64,000 nt of DNA from Leptolyngbya sp. SIOISBB (GCA_010671905.1 JAAHII010000001.1:4650001-4714000), one strand, 5' to 3'. Positions 29,157-37,744 are shown, numbered from the stretch's first letter. Program-made: numbers and translations. The notes: generated from the sequence alone by a model not told the origin.

Positions 29157-29648
29157 TCACACCTCCTGATACGCCACGGTGATCGTCTCAGCCCATTCGC
29201 CGCCGAGACCGCCCGCCCATGCCCTGTGGGTACCGTCGATCACGGGACGCACCGTGAAGACACCAAAGCCGTATTCCCATGAGCCCGTATAGCCTGCCGG
29301 GGTAAGCGCCTGAACCAGTGTTCGACTATGGGGCGCGGGTTCCGGGTCAAGGTACAGGTTTTCGTCTGTCAGGGTCAGAACGCGACTCTTGTCCACTTCA
29401 CACCACTTGAGCATCGCCCCGACGGTGAGCGATATTGTTTCGCGGTACAGAAATGCCAAGTCCCATCGATAGCGGGTGCCATAGGCGGGGCCATCCACTT
29501 GAGCCACCCCGTTATTGCTGTAGGCCGAAATGGATGACCAGCCAAGCTCCGAACGGCTGTATATCCCCCCGTCGGCGTCGAAGTCGGTCAGGGTGAGTGT
29601 GGGGATACCTGATCCGGGCGCTGCCAGCGTGATTTCGCCTCGTGCCAT
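29157..29648 (-). CDS. Putative distal tail protein
   Basis: 163 residues, beta-rich, with a terminal pattern (GGEWAETITVAYQEV) of a structural protein. It directly follows the tape-measure gene (start and stop overlap at 29648), which is the usual place of the distal tail (Dit-like) protein. Assignment by position only. Confidence 0.5.
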   Translation of the reverse strand: MARGEITLAAPGSGIPTLTLTDFDADGGIYSRSELGWSSISAYSNNGVAQVDGPAYGTRYRWDLAFLYRETISLTVGAMLKWCEVDKSRVLTLTDENLYLDPEPAPHSRTLVQALTPAGYTGSWEYGFGVFTVRPVIDGTHRAWAGGLGGEWAETITVAYQEV

Positions 29649-32600
29649 CAGCCCAGCCCCCGATACCTTGCCATATTGCGGAGTTTGCCCGCCGAAATCT
29701 TTGCCGCGTCTTGTGTCGGTGTCCGGGTGTTCAGTACATAGGTGTCGCGACTTTGGGTGGCTGGCCGACTCTTGATCACGCTGGTGAGGTGCTGGATATC
29801 ACGCCTCAGAGACGCCACGCTGTCGCCGCTGCCAAACGACATTCTTTGAGCGGTCTGCGCTGCGTTGTACACGTAGCCGCTGGTCTGGGGCTGGATGAGG
29901 GCCGGATTCTGAAACAGGTACTCCCGTGCCCCAATGCGGGCTACTTCCGGGCCGCGCTCGGCAATGCTGTACAGCCCGCCTGCTGTGAGGGGGCCACCTG
30001 TGAAGCGGGGGATGGGGTTTGCCGCTTCAGCCTGGGCAAGGATGCCGCGCACTCGTTCGGCGGTCTGGATATCGAGTTGCCGTTGCTCTTCTTTGAATGC
30101 CCTTTCTTTCGCGAGTTCAGCATCTTTGAAAGCTTGCTCAGTCAAGCGCTCTTGCTCCTCAAATGCTCGCTGTTGAGCCTGTAAGTCCTCTTGCAATTGC
30201 CGTTCGAGGTCAGCGATCGCCTGTTCGTTGGCTCGCTCCTGGGCCTGCTGTTGCTCCTCAAAGGCCACCGCCTCAGCACGCTGTTGCTCTTCAAACGCCG
30301 ATCGCTTGGCTTCAATCTGCTCCTCAAGGTCTAACCGCGCTTGCTCGACTGGGGTCAGGTCGGGTGCTTCATCAACCGTGCGGAGTGCTTTGACCTGCTC
30401 CTCTGCGAGGATCTCGGCCCTTTCCTTGGCCCGTTCCCGCTCATCCTGTAGTTGTTGCCGTTCGGCGTCATCTTGAGCCAGTCGTAGAGCCGTTTGGAAT
30501 TCAGCCTCAGCCGCCGCCGCGTCAATAACGGCAGTGCCTTGGCTGAGTTCATCTTGCAGTCCTTTTTCAAAAGCTTCTTGCTCCCGCTGCTGACGCTGCT
30601 GAAATGCTTCAGCCTGGCGCTCTAGTACATCCTGGGAGTTTTGGCGAATGGCCTCAATTCGTTGTTGCCCCGCTTCACGTTGAGCCTGTAGGTTATCCTC
30701 AAAGCTCTCTGCTCGCTGCCTAGCGCCGCCCTCAAAATCCCGCTCACGGCCCGTCGCCGCGTCTCCAAAAGACTGCTCAGCTAACCGCTCCGCTTCATCG
30801 CGAGCCTCTTTCAGGGCATCCCCTTGTTCTTTGGCGGCCTCGACTGCAGCGTCTCTGGCTTGTTTGGCTGCCTCAATTTGAGCGTCGCGCACGGATTCGG
30901 CAACTTCTAAGCGATCGCCTGCGATATCCGCCTCAGTGTCCGCAATTTCCTTGGCTAATTTTTCTTGCTCATCAGCGCTCAGGCTGTCGGCATTGACAGC
31001 CTGCAGCTCAGATAGTTTCTGCTGACTTTGGGCAATGCGTTGATCAAGGGCATCAGATTCGATTTTGGCGATTTCCTCAGCGCTGGCCCCTTGCTCTAAT
31101 GCGGAGGTTTTAAGGTTGTCGGTTGCTGTTTTGGCATTGTCGGCTAGTTCATCGTATTTGTCACTGATATCCTTGACGGTGCCGTCGAGCTCTTCTGCGT
31201 TGGCATTGTTTAGCGACTCCTGAGTTTGGCTTAACGCCCCGGTTAATTGGTCGCTGGCAGCCTGTAAATCATCGACGGAACCGCCAAGTGCTTGAATCGG
31301 GGCAGGGTCAATTAGTCCTAGCTGCGCTCGGACACTGTTGATCGCATCACCAAGCGAACCGAAGGCGTCCCTAAGCCCTGTGATGACCGCCACTGACGGA
31401 GCGAGGACGTTAATTACAGGTCTGAACTCCTTGCCTAGATTGATAATTCCATCGGTTAGAGCAATGACGAACCGCGCTGCACCACCCAGTAATTGAACAG
31501 TATCCGCCAAATCTTCGATGGAATTAGCGATGGCCTCAATATTGTTCTCTTTGCTGACAAACTCTGTAATTCCATCAATAAGGCCCGCTATTTGATTAAC
31601 CGCCTCATCAAACAAAACTGCGAAGGCTTCACCCAGCCGCTCAGCAATTTCTGGAGAGGCTTCGAGTTCTAGCCTTAACCGCTCTGAGGCATCCGTGATT
31701 GCATCAAGGCCCGCGCTATTGTTGGCAATTTCCTCAAAAATGTCGCTTAGGGTTTGTAGTCCACCAGCAACAGCGGGTGAGAAGGCGTTAAACACCGACT
31801 CCTGAAACCGAACAAAAGAATCTTCAATGTTGCTGATCTGACCCGGTATCGTTCGACTCTGGGCTTCCATCAGCCCGCCAAACTGAGCACCCTCAGCAGT
31901 GAGATCGAAGAATGCTTGCTCCAGTTGTTCAAACCCGACTTGCCCTGATCTAACCAGCTCCCTTACTTCGGACTCGGCTACCCCAAACTGCTCAGCTAAC
32001 GCCGCGACCAACGGAATACCGCGCCCTGTGAACTGGTTTAAGTCCTCAGCGAACAATCGCCCCTGAGTTCTGGCTTTTCCGTAGATTTCAGCCAGCTCAT
32101 CAAATGGTTGATTAGTGCCTGCTGCCACGTCACCGACCGCAGTCAGGGTCGGGATGAGTTCATCTGCTGTAAATCCAAAAGCTAAAAGCTGTTGCCCTGC
32201 TTGCCTTACACCTGGCAGGTCGAAGGGTGTGGTAGCCGCAAAATCTGATAGATTCCCCAGTACCCGCTCGGCCTCCTCGGCAGAGCCAAGAATGGTTGTA
32301 AAAGCGACATTTGCCTGCTCTGCGGCTCCCCCTACTTCAAGGGTGCTTGTGATGAACTGACCGATCAACTCAGTGGCTCGGCTAAATGCCTCGACGAGCA
32401 CATCCACTAGCTTGGTTTTAATGGCGATGCCAAGGGCTGAGAGATCGTCACCGGCTGCGGTCGCCCGCTTAGTTTGTTGTTCTAATTTCTTTAGCTCATC
32501 GACTAGCTGGTCTACTTCCGCGTCCGAAAGATTGTAGGCATCTCGCAAAGCCTGAGCCGTATTGGCTACCCGTTCGTTTTGCTTCTGTAGCTCTTTTACG

Positions 32601-32695
32601 GCCTGATCGATTTTGCGAATTTCCTTGACCGTCTGGGGGCCACCAGACGCATTGATGCGAACGCCCAAAAGTAAATCTGTCAAAGCCCAGACCAA
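29648..32695 (-). CDS. Phage tail tape measure protein
   Basis: A 1015-residue protein that sets tail length. The N-terminal about 300 residues carry the conserved tape-measure domain (AEQANVAFTTILGSAEEAERV and FDLPGVRQAGQQLLAFGF blocks). Residues about 480-900 are an extreme Glu/Ala/Gln/Arg coiled coil with repeats such as FEEQQRAEAVAFEEQQQ. The C-terminus is Gly/Thr-rich. If tail length scales at about 1.5 angstrom per residue, a tail of about 150 nm is expected. It heads the leftward tail operon. Confidence 0.88.
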   Translation of the reverse strand: MVWALTDLLLGVRINASGGPQTVKEIRKIDQAVKELQKQNERVANTAQALRDAYNLSDAEVDQLVDELKKLEQQTKRATAAGDDLSALGIAIKTKLVDVLVEAFSRATELIGQFITSTLEVGGAAEQANVAFTTILGSAEEAERVLGNLSDFAATTPFDLPGVRQAGQQLLAFGFTADELIPTLTAVGDVAAGTNQPFDELAEIYGKARTQGRLFAEDLNQFTGRGIPLVAALAEQFGVAESEVRELVRSGQVGFEQLEQAFFDLTAEGAQFGGLMEAQSRTIPGQISNIEDSFVRFQESVFNAFSPAVAGGLQTLSDIFEEIANNSAGLDAITDASERLRLELEASPEIAERLGEAFAVLFDEAVNQIAGLIDGITEFVSKENNIEAIANSIEDLADTVQLLGGAARFVIALTDGIINLGKEFRPVINVLAPSVAVITGLRDAFGSLGDAINSVRAQLGLIDPAPIQALGGSVDDLQAASDQLTGALSQTQESLNNANAEELDGTVKDISDKYDELADNAKTATDNLKTSALEQGASAEEIAKIESDALDQRIAQSQQKLSELQAVNADSLSADEQEKLAKEIADTEADIAGDRLEVAESVRDAQIEAAKQARDAAVEAAKEQGDALKEARDEAERLAEQSFGDAATGRERDFEGGARQRAESFEDNLQAQREAGQQRIEAIRQNSQDVLERQAEAFQQRQQREQEAFEKGLQDELSQGTAVIDAAAAEAEFQTALRLAQDDAERQQLQDERERAKERAEILAEEQVKALRTVDEAPDLTPVEQARLDLEEQIEAKRSAFEEQQRAEAVAFEEQQQAQERANEQAIADLERQLQEDLQAQQRAFEEQERLTEQAFKDAELAKERAFKEEQRQLDIQTAERVRGILAQAEAANPIPRFTGGPLTAGGLYSIAERGPEVARIGAREYLFQNPALIQPQTSGYVYNAAQTAQRMSFGSGDSVASLRRDIQHLTSVIKSRPATQSRDTYVLNTRTPTQDAAKISAGKLRNMARYRGLG

Positions 32696-32821
32696 ACGCT
32701 AGGCTGAGCTTTCCTTGCTATGGATTCCTACCCTTAGCAGATGCGAGTGCAGCAGCGATCGCCTCGTTACACTACTCGATGGGATGAGCTATTGCAGGTG
32801 CTTTGAAGCCACTGAATGCAA

Positions 32822-33055
32822 CTAGTCTTTATCACCTGTTCCAAACTCCAACATAATCAATCGGTCTTCATGCAACTCGCATTTATGTTTCTTGGACTGA
32901 GCATCTTCATAAGCCGCACGGGCTTCCTCTTCTGTGGCGAAAAGCAAGATCATGCCGCGGTTCGTCATCGTATAGCCTATGGGTTTATGTTTTGGCTCAT
33001 CAAGGCTGGCTTTGAGGTTGGCTAGATGAGCTGCAAGTCTGTCTTCAGAGGTCAT
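32822..33055 (-). CDS. Small hypothetical protein
   Basis: 77 residues, charged, with an alpha-beta pattern (MTNRGMILLFATEEEARAAYEDAQ in the middle). No family recognised. It lies upstream of the tape-measure gene on the same strand, 126 bases away, and divergently from the pentapeptide gene. Confidence 0.5.
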   Translation of the reverse strand: MTSEDRLAAHLANLKASLDEPKHKPIGYTMTNRGMILLFATEEEARAAYEDAQSKKHKCELHEDRLIMLEFGTGDKD

Positions 33056-33173
33056 TTAGAACACCGATTGCTTACGCGGTTAGAGTGCCCTGCACTACCC
33101 CTGAGTGACTATCTTCACGAGAAATCAGGCTGGCAAAGTGTGAAACTAATGCTAGTTGAGAACATGGTTGGCA

Positions 33174-33926
33174 ATGGCATCCTGGTTTCGCAGACGTACT
33201 CTCCGGAAAGACAGAAGACCCTTCAACAAGATCGAAAGACAGCTCGAAGCGATTCCCACATGGCGACTCATTACAGAGGTGGTTGTCATTCTGGCTGGGC
33301 TTGCGATCATTCTGGAGCCTGACAAATCGATCAATCCTGCAAAAGTGATTTTTGACAGTTCCGAGTCAATTGCGATTGCCTCAGCAGTCATCCTTTACTT
33401 CAAAGAGATCCCGGAACGTAAGAAGCAGAAGCATTATGAAGCGTGGCAGGTGATTGATAGTGCCCGGGAAATTCAAACTAGCTATGCTCGCAGAACAGCA
33501 ATTGAGGATTTACACAAAGATGGTGTGTCTTTCTATGAAATAGACCTGCCATGGGCAGACTTGCAAGGCATTGACCTCAGCGATACCAACCTCAGCCGTG
33601 CCTACCTCAGCGGTGCCAACCTCAGCCGTGCCAAGCTTAGCGATGCCAACCTCAGCCGTGCCAAGCTCTACGAAGCCGACCTCAGCGGTGCCAAGCTCAG
33701 CGGTGCCAACCTCAGCCGTGCCAAGCTTAGCGATGCCAACCTCAGCCGTGCCAACCTCTACGAAGCCGACCTCAGCGGTGCCAAGCTCAGCCGTGCCAAC
33801 CTCAGCCGTGCCTACCTCACCAACATCAAATGGGATGAGGGCACCCAATGGCCCGCCCCTGAAGAAGTCGCCAAAGCACGAAACATCCCTGAAGAACTGA
33901 AACGACAACTCGGCATTATTGAATAA
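33174..33926 (+). CDS. Membrane-anchored pentapeptide-repeat protein
   Basis: About 250 residues. The N-terminal third has two hydrophobic segments (near LITEVVVILAGLAIIL and SESIAIASAVILYF). The middle to C-terminal part consists of about 20 pentapeptides of the A(D/N)LSx type, which fold as a right-handed quadrilateral beta-helix. Such proteins are abundant in cyanobacteria; roles are mostly unknown. ATG 33174 is preferred over a TTG six codons upstream. It is the only rightward gene among leftward ones here, so it looks like a moron. A long antisense frame is a by-product of its repeats. Confidence 0.8.
   Translation: MASWFRRRTLRKDRRPFNKIERQLEAIPTWRLITEVVVILAGLAIILEPDKSINPAKVIFDSSESIAIASAVILYFKEIPERKKQKHYEAWQVIDSAREIQTSYARRTAIEDLHKDGVSFYEIDLPWADLQGIDLSDTNLSRAYLSGANLSRAKLSDANLSRAKLYEADLSGAKLSGANLSRAKLSDANLSRANLYEADLSGAKLSRANLSRAYLTNIKWDEGTQWPAPEEVAKARNIPEELKRQLGIIE
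33611..33790 (+). repeat. Two 90-bp tandem copies inside the pentapeptide gene
   Basis: 33611-33700 and 33701-33790 are identical except for one base (33665 G, 33755 C). The unit encodes six pentapeptides, so the duplication adds a whole number of repeats and keeps the frame. Confidence 0.95.
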
Positions 33927-33954
33927 CCCCAGACCAAACGACCTGGGGTTATTC
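33921..33954. terminator. Bidirectional hairpin after the pentapeptide gene
   Basis: A perfect 12-bp stem (33921-33932 with 33943-33954) and a 10-base loop. The stem contains the TAA of the pentapeptide gene and lies between it and the convergent leftward gene. There is an AT-rich but not poly-T tail. Confidence 0.7.
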
Positions 33955-33972
33955 AGCACTTCAAAAAACAGT

Positions 33973-34161
33973 TCAACTCTCCCGGCAATGCAGCCTCACG
34001 AACGCCCGATACGCTTGCTCCACTTCTGGCAACTGTTCATTACGCCACAGCAGCCATGCAGCGGGACTGCGCTCGATACCTTGCTCTGAGCACCATTCCT
34101 GATAACACCCTTGCATGGCAGGAACCGCGTCATCGACGGTCAAGGGAATAAACGTTTTCAT
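33973..34161 (-). CDS. Small early-region protein
   Basis: 62 residues, helical and aromatic-rich (PAAWLLWRNEQLPEVEQAYRAF). Its start overlaps the stop of the 107-residue gene by four bases (ATGA), so the two are translationally coupled. Function unknown. Confidence 0.5.
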   Translation of the reverse strand: MKTFIPLTVDDAVPAMQGCYQEWCSEQGIERSPAAWLLWRNEQLPEVEQAYRAFVRLHCRES

Positions 34162-34481
34162 GACGCTACTCCCTCCAATGCAGTGAGATCGGATTCGGGC
34201 AACATGACTTGCTCGGGGTTAGCGCCAATCAATTCCTTTAGATCGGTGACGCCATAGACGCGACTTACTTGGTAGTGCCAACCGGGTTCGACGCGACCCA
34301 GCTCTAGCACTGCGGTATTGACATCAATCCAATACCGGCCAACCACATGGCCCTTGGTCGTTCCGCGATAGTCCTCCCATCTCACCGGCTGGAATAGGTC
34401 GAACGCTGGCAGCGGCATACCGGGCGGTAATTGCGTGATAATCTGTCGCCCCTCACGGAGCGTGGACTGTAAAGTATTCAT
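34158..34481 (-). CDS. Early-region protein
   Basis: 107 residues with a beta-rich core (FQPVRWEDYRGTTKGHVVGRYW). No known domain. It is the middle gene of a leftward three-gene set that starts at the operator-like region 34880-34929, and overlaps the downstream gene by four bases. Confidence 0.55.
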   Translation of the reverse strand: MNTLQSTLREGRQIITQLPPGMPLPAFDLFQPVRWEDYRGTTKGHVVGRYWIDVNTAVLELGRVEPGWHYQVSRVYGVTDLKELIGANPEQVMLPESDLTALEGVAS

Positions 34482-34557
34482 GGTTCACCTTCTGGGGTTT
34501 ATCGGTAGGTGGACTGAGGGCGATCGCGAAACTTTCCACGGCGACGCGATCGCCTTT

Positions 34558-34863
34558 CTAATCCTCTTTTTCTGTCGTGATGTCGTCGTAAGTCACCTTC
34601 TTCCCTGTCCATCGAGAGCAAAGCTCAAGCAACTTATCAATGGTGTCCACATCAGCGCCAGTCAGGTCTCCGCTTTTTGCCTTTTCCAGTGTGTAGCGCG
34701 TCATCTGAAGCGGAGTCTTCATCAGATCGGTCACTACGCTATTGATGCTTTGCGGCTCTCCATCCTCACCGGCAGGCCAAAAACCAGAAATATCAATCAC
34801 TCGCTTCGCCATTACAGCAGCACTCAATCTCATCACCTCCCAATTGTCCTTGATTGACTGCAA
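34558..34863 (-). CDS. Early-region protein, first gene left of the operator
   Basis: 101 residues, mostly helical, with a charged tail. The first gene of the leftward set, its start is about 16 bases from the inverted repeat. A repressor role would suit the position, but I do not see a clear helix-turn-helix, so it is left as unknown. Confidence 0.5.
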   Translation of the reverse strand: MQSIKDNWEVMRLSAAVMAKRVIDISGFWPAGEDGEPQSINSVVTDLMKTPLQMTRYTLEKAKSGDLTGADVDTIDKLLELCSRWTGKKVTYDDITTEKED

Positions 34864-34879
34864 TACGAAATTATTAGCA

Positions 34880-34952
34880 TGTCAACCATAGGCTGTCAAC
34901 ACAACACTGTCTACTGTTTATGGTTGACAGTAAATAGTCAACGTGCAATAAT
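34880..34952. promoter_or_regulatory. Promoter with flanking operator repeats
   Basis: TGTCAACCATA (34880-34890) and TATGGTTGACA (34919-34929) are perfect inverted copies; two extra GTCAAC half sites lie at 34895 and 34937. Within the right arm TTGACA (34924-34929) and AATAAT (34947-34952) form a near-consensus rightward promoter with a 17-base spacer. The region separates leftward from rightward genes, so a phage switch operator is a fair inference. Confidence 0.65.
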
Positions 34953-34981
34953 AGACCCATAAGCAACCAACACCGAGAGCC

Positions 34982-35212
34982 ATGGAACTCACCGCCGCCG
35001 CCACAATCAACGAATTGCGCCAAGCGATTTACGTAGCGTGTGGCGTTGCCGGGTACAGCAAGGGCTATCGCACCCGCAAGTTGCGTAAAGTCTGCCCCTT
35101 CGCACGGGGTCTTGACCTACGCCGCAAGCAAGACGTGGTGGCACTCGCGACGTACCTGGGGCTGATTCAGTCCAACGTGATTCACGTCGATTTCGGTCAA
35201 AAGGCTGCTTAA
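34982..35212 (+). CDS. Small basic protein, first rightward early gene
   Basis: 76 residues: helical N-terminus (TINELRQAIYVACGVAGYSKGYRTRKLRKVC), net positive charge, so possibly nucleic-acid binding. It starts 30 bases after the promoter described at 34924-34952 and so should be the first gene transcribed from it. Family not recognised. Confidence 0.5.
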   Translation: MELTAAATINELRQAIYVACGVAGYSKGYRTRKLRKVCPFARGLDLRRKQDVVALATYLGLIQSNVIHVDFGQKAA

Positions 35213-35301
35213 GGGCATCTGCCAAGGCTCTGGCATCTCGGAGTACACCCTTAGTCAAGAGTTCGGATTTACCTCAGACCGCTAATAAATAAGGGCGATG
35301 A

Positions 35302-35483
35302 GGGTAACTAGGTAATTAGCCCAAACGGAAACACTAACGGGTCGAAATTCAGGCGATAACCCAGTACCGGGGAACCGGGAATGCGGCTTAAGCAAACCGC
35401 AGTGGCGACAAGCGTTCGAAGCGTAGCAAGCGGGTCAATGAGGTAGAGGGTTCTACCAACGCCGAAGGGAAGTAAGTCCAGAG
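35302..35483 (+). ncRNA. Candidate HEARO / omega RNA without its IscB gene
   Basis: A GC-rich non-coding stretch following ATGA (35298-35301). It can form several stems: CCGG-GGAA-CCGG (35368-35379), GCGG...CCGC (35383-35400), GGTAGA...TCTACC (35441-35457) enclosed by a GGCG...CGCC pairing, plus GGG...CCC near the 5' end. The order, the ATGA boundary and blocks such as GGCGATAACCCAGTACC match my memory of HEARO RNAs, now known as IscB omega RNAs. No IscB gene is adjacent, so this would be a solo or non-autonomous copy. Recognition is from memory, not from a covariance search. Confidence 0.6.
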
Positions 35484-35503
35484 CATCTACCACCAGACAG
35501 CAA

Positions 35504-35547
35504 AAAGGGCACCGCCTCTCCGACCAAAGATCCGCGAATGCCCTTTC
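35504..35547 (+). other. Hairpin after the structured RNA
   Basis: AAAGGGC (35504-35510) pairs with GCCCTTT (35540-35546) around a 29-base loop. It ends just before the next gene and may be the 3' boundary of the RNA element or an attenuator. Confidence 0.4.
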
Positions 35548-35576
35548 CGTAAACCCAACAAAAGGTTATTGACCCT

Positions 35577-35942
35577 ATGTTATCCGAATTGCTTTCACCC
35601 GCACAGGTATGCGATCGCCAAGGCCGGACAATTGCGGCCCAGCTACGCCATGAGGCCGAGGCGCGGCAGCCTGCACAGACCAGCGCATCTTCGCTCACTG
35701 ACGCCGATCTTGAATTCATCGAATTCACTCGCAACGAACTCAGGAGTCTGGGCTCACATGCCGCGCTCTTTGGCGAGCCCGCCGAGTATCCCAAGAGTGC
35801 CACTTACATGGACGCTTATCGCCGTCGTCAAAACCGAATGGTGGATGCGGGCGAGGAGCCACGTTGCCCCCTGAGCCATGCCGGTGGCCCTAAGCCGCTG
35901 TATTGGGGCGAGCATTTTCAGTGTCAGTCCGACTTGCACTGA
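35577..35942 (+). CDS. Hypothetical early protein
   Basis: 121 residues, helical N-terminal half with Gln/Ala/Glu, and a C-terminal part with Cys and His (EPRCPLSHAGGPKPLYWGEHFQC abbreviated: C at about 98 and 117, H at 101 and 113) that could bind a metal ion. It precedes the RAD52-like gene, separated by a hairpin. Family not recognised. Confidence 0.5.
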   Translation: MLSELLSPAQVCDRQGRTIAAQLRHEAEARQPAQTSASSLTDADLEFIEFTRNELRSLGSHAALFGEPAEYPKSATYMDAYRRRQNRMVDAGEEPRCPLSHAGGPKPLYWGEHFQCQSDLH

Positions 35943-35954
35943 TTAGGTTTTCCC

Positions 35955-35988
35955 GGCGATCGCTTGCGACAGAGCGATCGCCTTTCTT
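35955..35988 (+). terminator. Hairpin terminator made of two HIP1 copies
   Basis: A perfect 10-bp stem GGCGATCGCT / AGCGATCGCC with an 8-base loop, followed by TTTCTT. Each arm contains the cyanobacterial HIP1 octamer GCGATCGC or most of it. Confidence 0.6.
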
Positions 35989-36012
35989 GTGAGCAACATT
36001 CCAGGTAATGAC

Positions 36013-36462
36013 ATGACCGCCGCAAACGTAGCCGACTTCAAACGACCTGAGAAACCAGGAAAGCCCGAAAGCATTGGCGCTTGGTCAATCAAGCAAATTG
36101 AATCTGCCTTGTCCCGTCCTCTGCCTCAGCAACTTTTGGGTAGTAAGCCGCGCAAAAACAAGAAGACTGGCGAAACGGTTCATCTGCCCTATGTGCCTTG
36201 GCATCAGGCTAATCGAGTGCTGAGTAAATATGCCCCTGGCTGGCAGGGTCGCGTCACTGATACCAAGCAGATTGGCGATGAATTGGTGTTGACCTACGCC
36301 CTCACTATTCCGACCAGTGAGGGGGATGTGACCCGTGAGGCGACGGGTTCCGAAAAGCTGAACTGTGGCAGCTATGGCGAAACCGCTGCTAATGCTGAAT
36401 CTCAAGCATTCCGCAGGGCTGCGGCTCGCTTTGGGCTGGGACTGTATCTATACGACAAGTAG
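36013..36462 (+). CDS. RAD52-family single-strand annealing protein
   Basis: About 149 residues; anneals complementary single strands in phage recombination and replication. Typical blocks of the bacterial/phage RAD52 family are present: [18 protein letters not shown] near the N-terminus, [21 protein letters not shown] and [18 protein letters not shown] at the end (the RRAA-x-x-FGLG-x-x-LY signature). ATG 36013 follows AGGT and is preferred over GTG 35989. It heads a rightward cluster with an HNH nuclease and a DEDD nuclease. Confidence 0.85.
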   Translation: MTAANVADFKRPEKPGKPESIGAWSIKQIESALSRPLPQQLLGSKPRKNKKTGETVHLPYVPWHQANRVLSKYAPGWQGRVTDTKQIGDELVLTYALTIPTSEGDVTREATGSEKLNCGSYGETAANAESQAFRRAAARFGLGLYLYDK

Positions 36463-36470
36463 GAGTGGGC

Positions 36471-36977
36471 ATGCCTCGACACAATAAGACCATCGAAGAA
36501 ATGTTCTGGGAGCGCGTGCATCCGTCTGAAGGTTGCTGGATATGGGAAGGAAGTCGCGTCGATTCTGGTTATGGCCGTATGAAATACAAAGGGCGAACCT
36601 ATCGCGCCCATCGCCTTTCATGGCTCTTGAATAAGGGAGAGATAGCTGACGGACTAATAGTTTGCCACCATTGCGATAACCCTATTTGCGTGAATCCAGA
36701 ACACTTGTTTCTAGGGACAAACGCAGACAACGCTAAAGACATGGTCCAGAAAGGGAGACAAGCCAAAGGCGATACTCACGGATCTGCTCAAAACCCTCAA
36801 AGCATTTTGAAAAGAGAGCAGCATCCGAGGGCGAAATTGGACTGGGCAGCGGTGACAAAAATCAAGGAGTTGTCTAGTCAAGGGATATCGGCAGTCAAAA
36901 TATCGGAACTGTATATGGTTTCGTCTACCACTATTGACCGGGTTTTGAAGGGTGAGACTTGGAGGCCGATTTCATGA
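36471..36977 (+). CDS. HNH endonuclease, homing-type
   Basis: About 168 residues. HNH core: [13 protein letters not shown], then [23 protein letters not shown] (cysteines, His and Asn of the HNH_3 type), followed by GR-rich and helix-turn-helix-like C-terminal residues ([22 protein letters not shown]). This arrangement is that of free-standing phage homing nucleases. ATG 36471 has AGGAG five bases upstream. It sits between the RAD52-like and DEDD genes and may have invaded the module. Confidence 0.88.
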   Translation: MPRHNKTIEEMFWERVHPSEGCWIWEGSRVDSGYGRMKYKGRTYRAHRLSWLLNKGEIADGLIVCHHCDNPICVNPEHLFLGTNADNAKDMVQKGRQAKGDTHGSAQNPQSILKREQHPRAKLDWAAVTKIKELSSQGISAVKISELYMVSSTTIDRVLKGETWRPIS

Positions 36978-37090
36978 ACACGACACCACTAGCAATAAGT
37001 TGCTTTGTTTGTTCAAGCAACGCTGAAGCGATGGCTCTGCGTCGCTGCTGCGCCAAGTTTGGGCTTTCACTGGACTTGTGGGTGAAGTGA
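36974..37090 (+). CDS. Very small Cys-rich reading frame
   Basis: 38 residues beginning [16 protein letters not shown], with a CFVC pair and a second CC pair. It starts within the HNH stop (ATGA overlap), so re-initiation is likely. No family. It may be a real peptide or a remnant. Confidence 0.3.
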   Translation: MNTTPLAISCFVCSSNAEAMALRRCCAKFGLSLDLWVK

Positions 37091-37143
37091 CCCTAGTCAC
37101 CCATCAAGGCATCTACCGCACACACTACAGAGACGACCTTGAC

Positions 37144-37740
37144 ATGAGATATCTGATTTACGACTGCGAGATTATTAAGTGCATTCCAGATCGTGACGGC
37201 ACGCGCTTTGATGACTATGAATACTGTGACGGCTGGAGCGACCACGCCAACATGGGAATTAGCTGCGTGGGATTTGCCGCCAGCAATGGCGACGTTTGTG
37301 TTTGTCGGTGGGATGATCCAGGCGACAAAGCTTGGGGGCTTTCACTACTAAATAACGCTGACATCATTGTCGGCTTCAACTCGCGTCGCTTCGATGACGC
37401 CCTGATGGCGGCTAACGGAGTTGCCGTATCAACCGCCTACGACTTGCTGGAACAGGTTCGCATCGCCGCCTACGACTCACCTGACTGGGAAGATCAGCCC
37501 CCAGGTTGCAGCTATGCACTGGGCGCGATCGGTGAGGCGAATGGATTTCCGAAAACGGGTAGTGGAGTACTGGCTCCGCAGCTCTGGCAGCAAGGTAAGC
37601 ATCAGGAGGTGATCGACTATTGCCTAAACGATGTCAAAATCACCAAAGCACTGCTAGACCTGGGATTGAAGGGCGAACTGATAGACCCAAACACGAGTCA
37701 AAAATTGCAGCTGCGCCCCCTGGATAACGGAGAGGGTTGA
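37144..37740 (+). CDS. DEDD (DnaQ/RNase H-like) 3'-5' exonuclease-like protein
   Basis: About 198 residues. The segments YLIYDCEIIK (first acidic pair), IIVGFNSRRFDDALM (N-x-x-x-F/Y-D block) and YCLNDVKITKALLDLG (third block, Y-x-x-x-D) are the three motifs of the RNase H-like exonuclease fold. Similar small exonucleases accompany phage recombinases. ATG 37144 begins exactly at the first strand; a GTG 22 codons earlier is an alternative. Confidence 0.75.
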   Translation: MRYLIYDCEIIKCIPDRDGTRFDDYEYCDGWSDHANMGISCVGFAASNGDVCVCRWDDPGDKAWGLSLLNNADIIVGFNSRRFDDALMAANGVAVSTAYDLLEQVRIAAYDSPDWEDQPPGCSYALGAIGEANGFPKTGSGVLAPQLWQQGKHQEVIDYCLNDVKITKALLDLGLKGELIDPNTSQKLQLRPLDNGEG

Positions 37741-37744
37741 GGCA

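Noticed and set aside
33611-33790. Tandem repeats considered as a CRISPR or minisatellite
   Set aside because: They are in frame in a protein of the pentapeptide class and differ by one base only.
33510-33959. Long antisense frame with GTAEV repeats opposite the pentapeptide gene
   Set aside because: It is produced by the 15-base periodicity of the pentapeptide codons on the other strand; no ribosome site and no protein family.
35308-35493. Short frame on the - strand within the structured RNA
   Set aside because: No start signal and it coincides with the stems of the RNA candidate.
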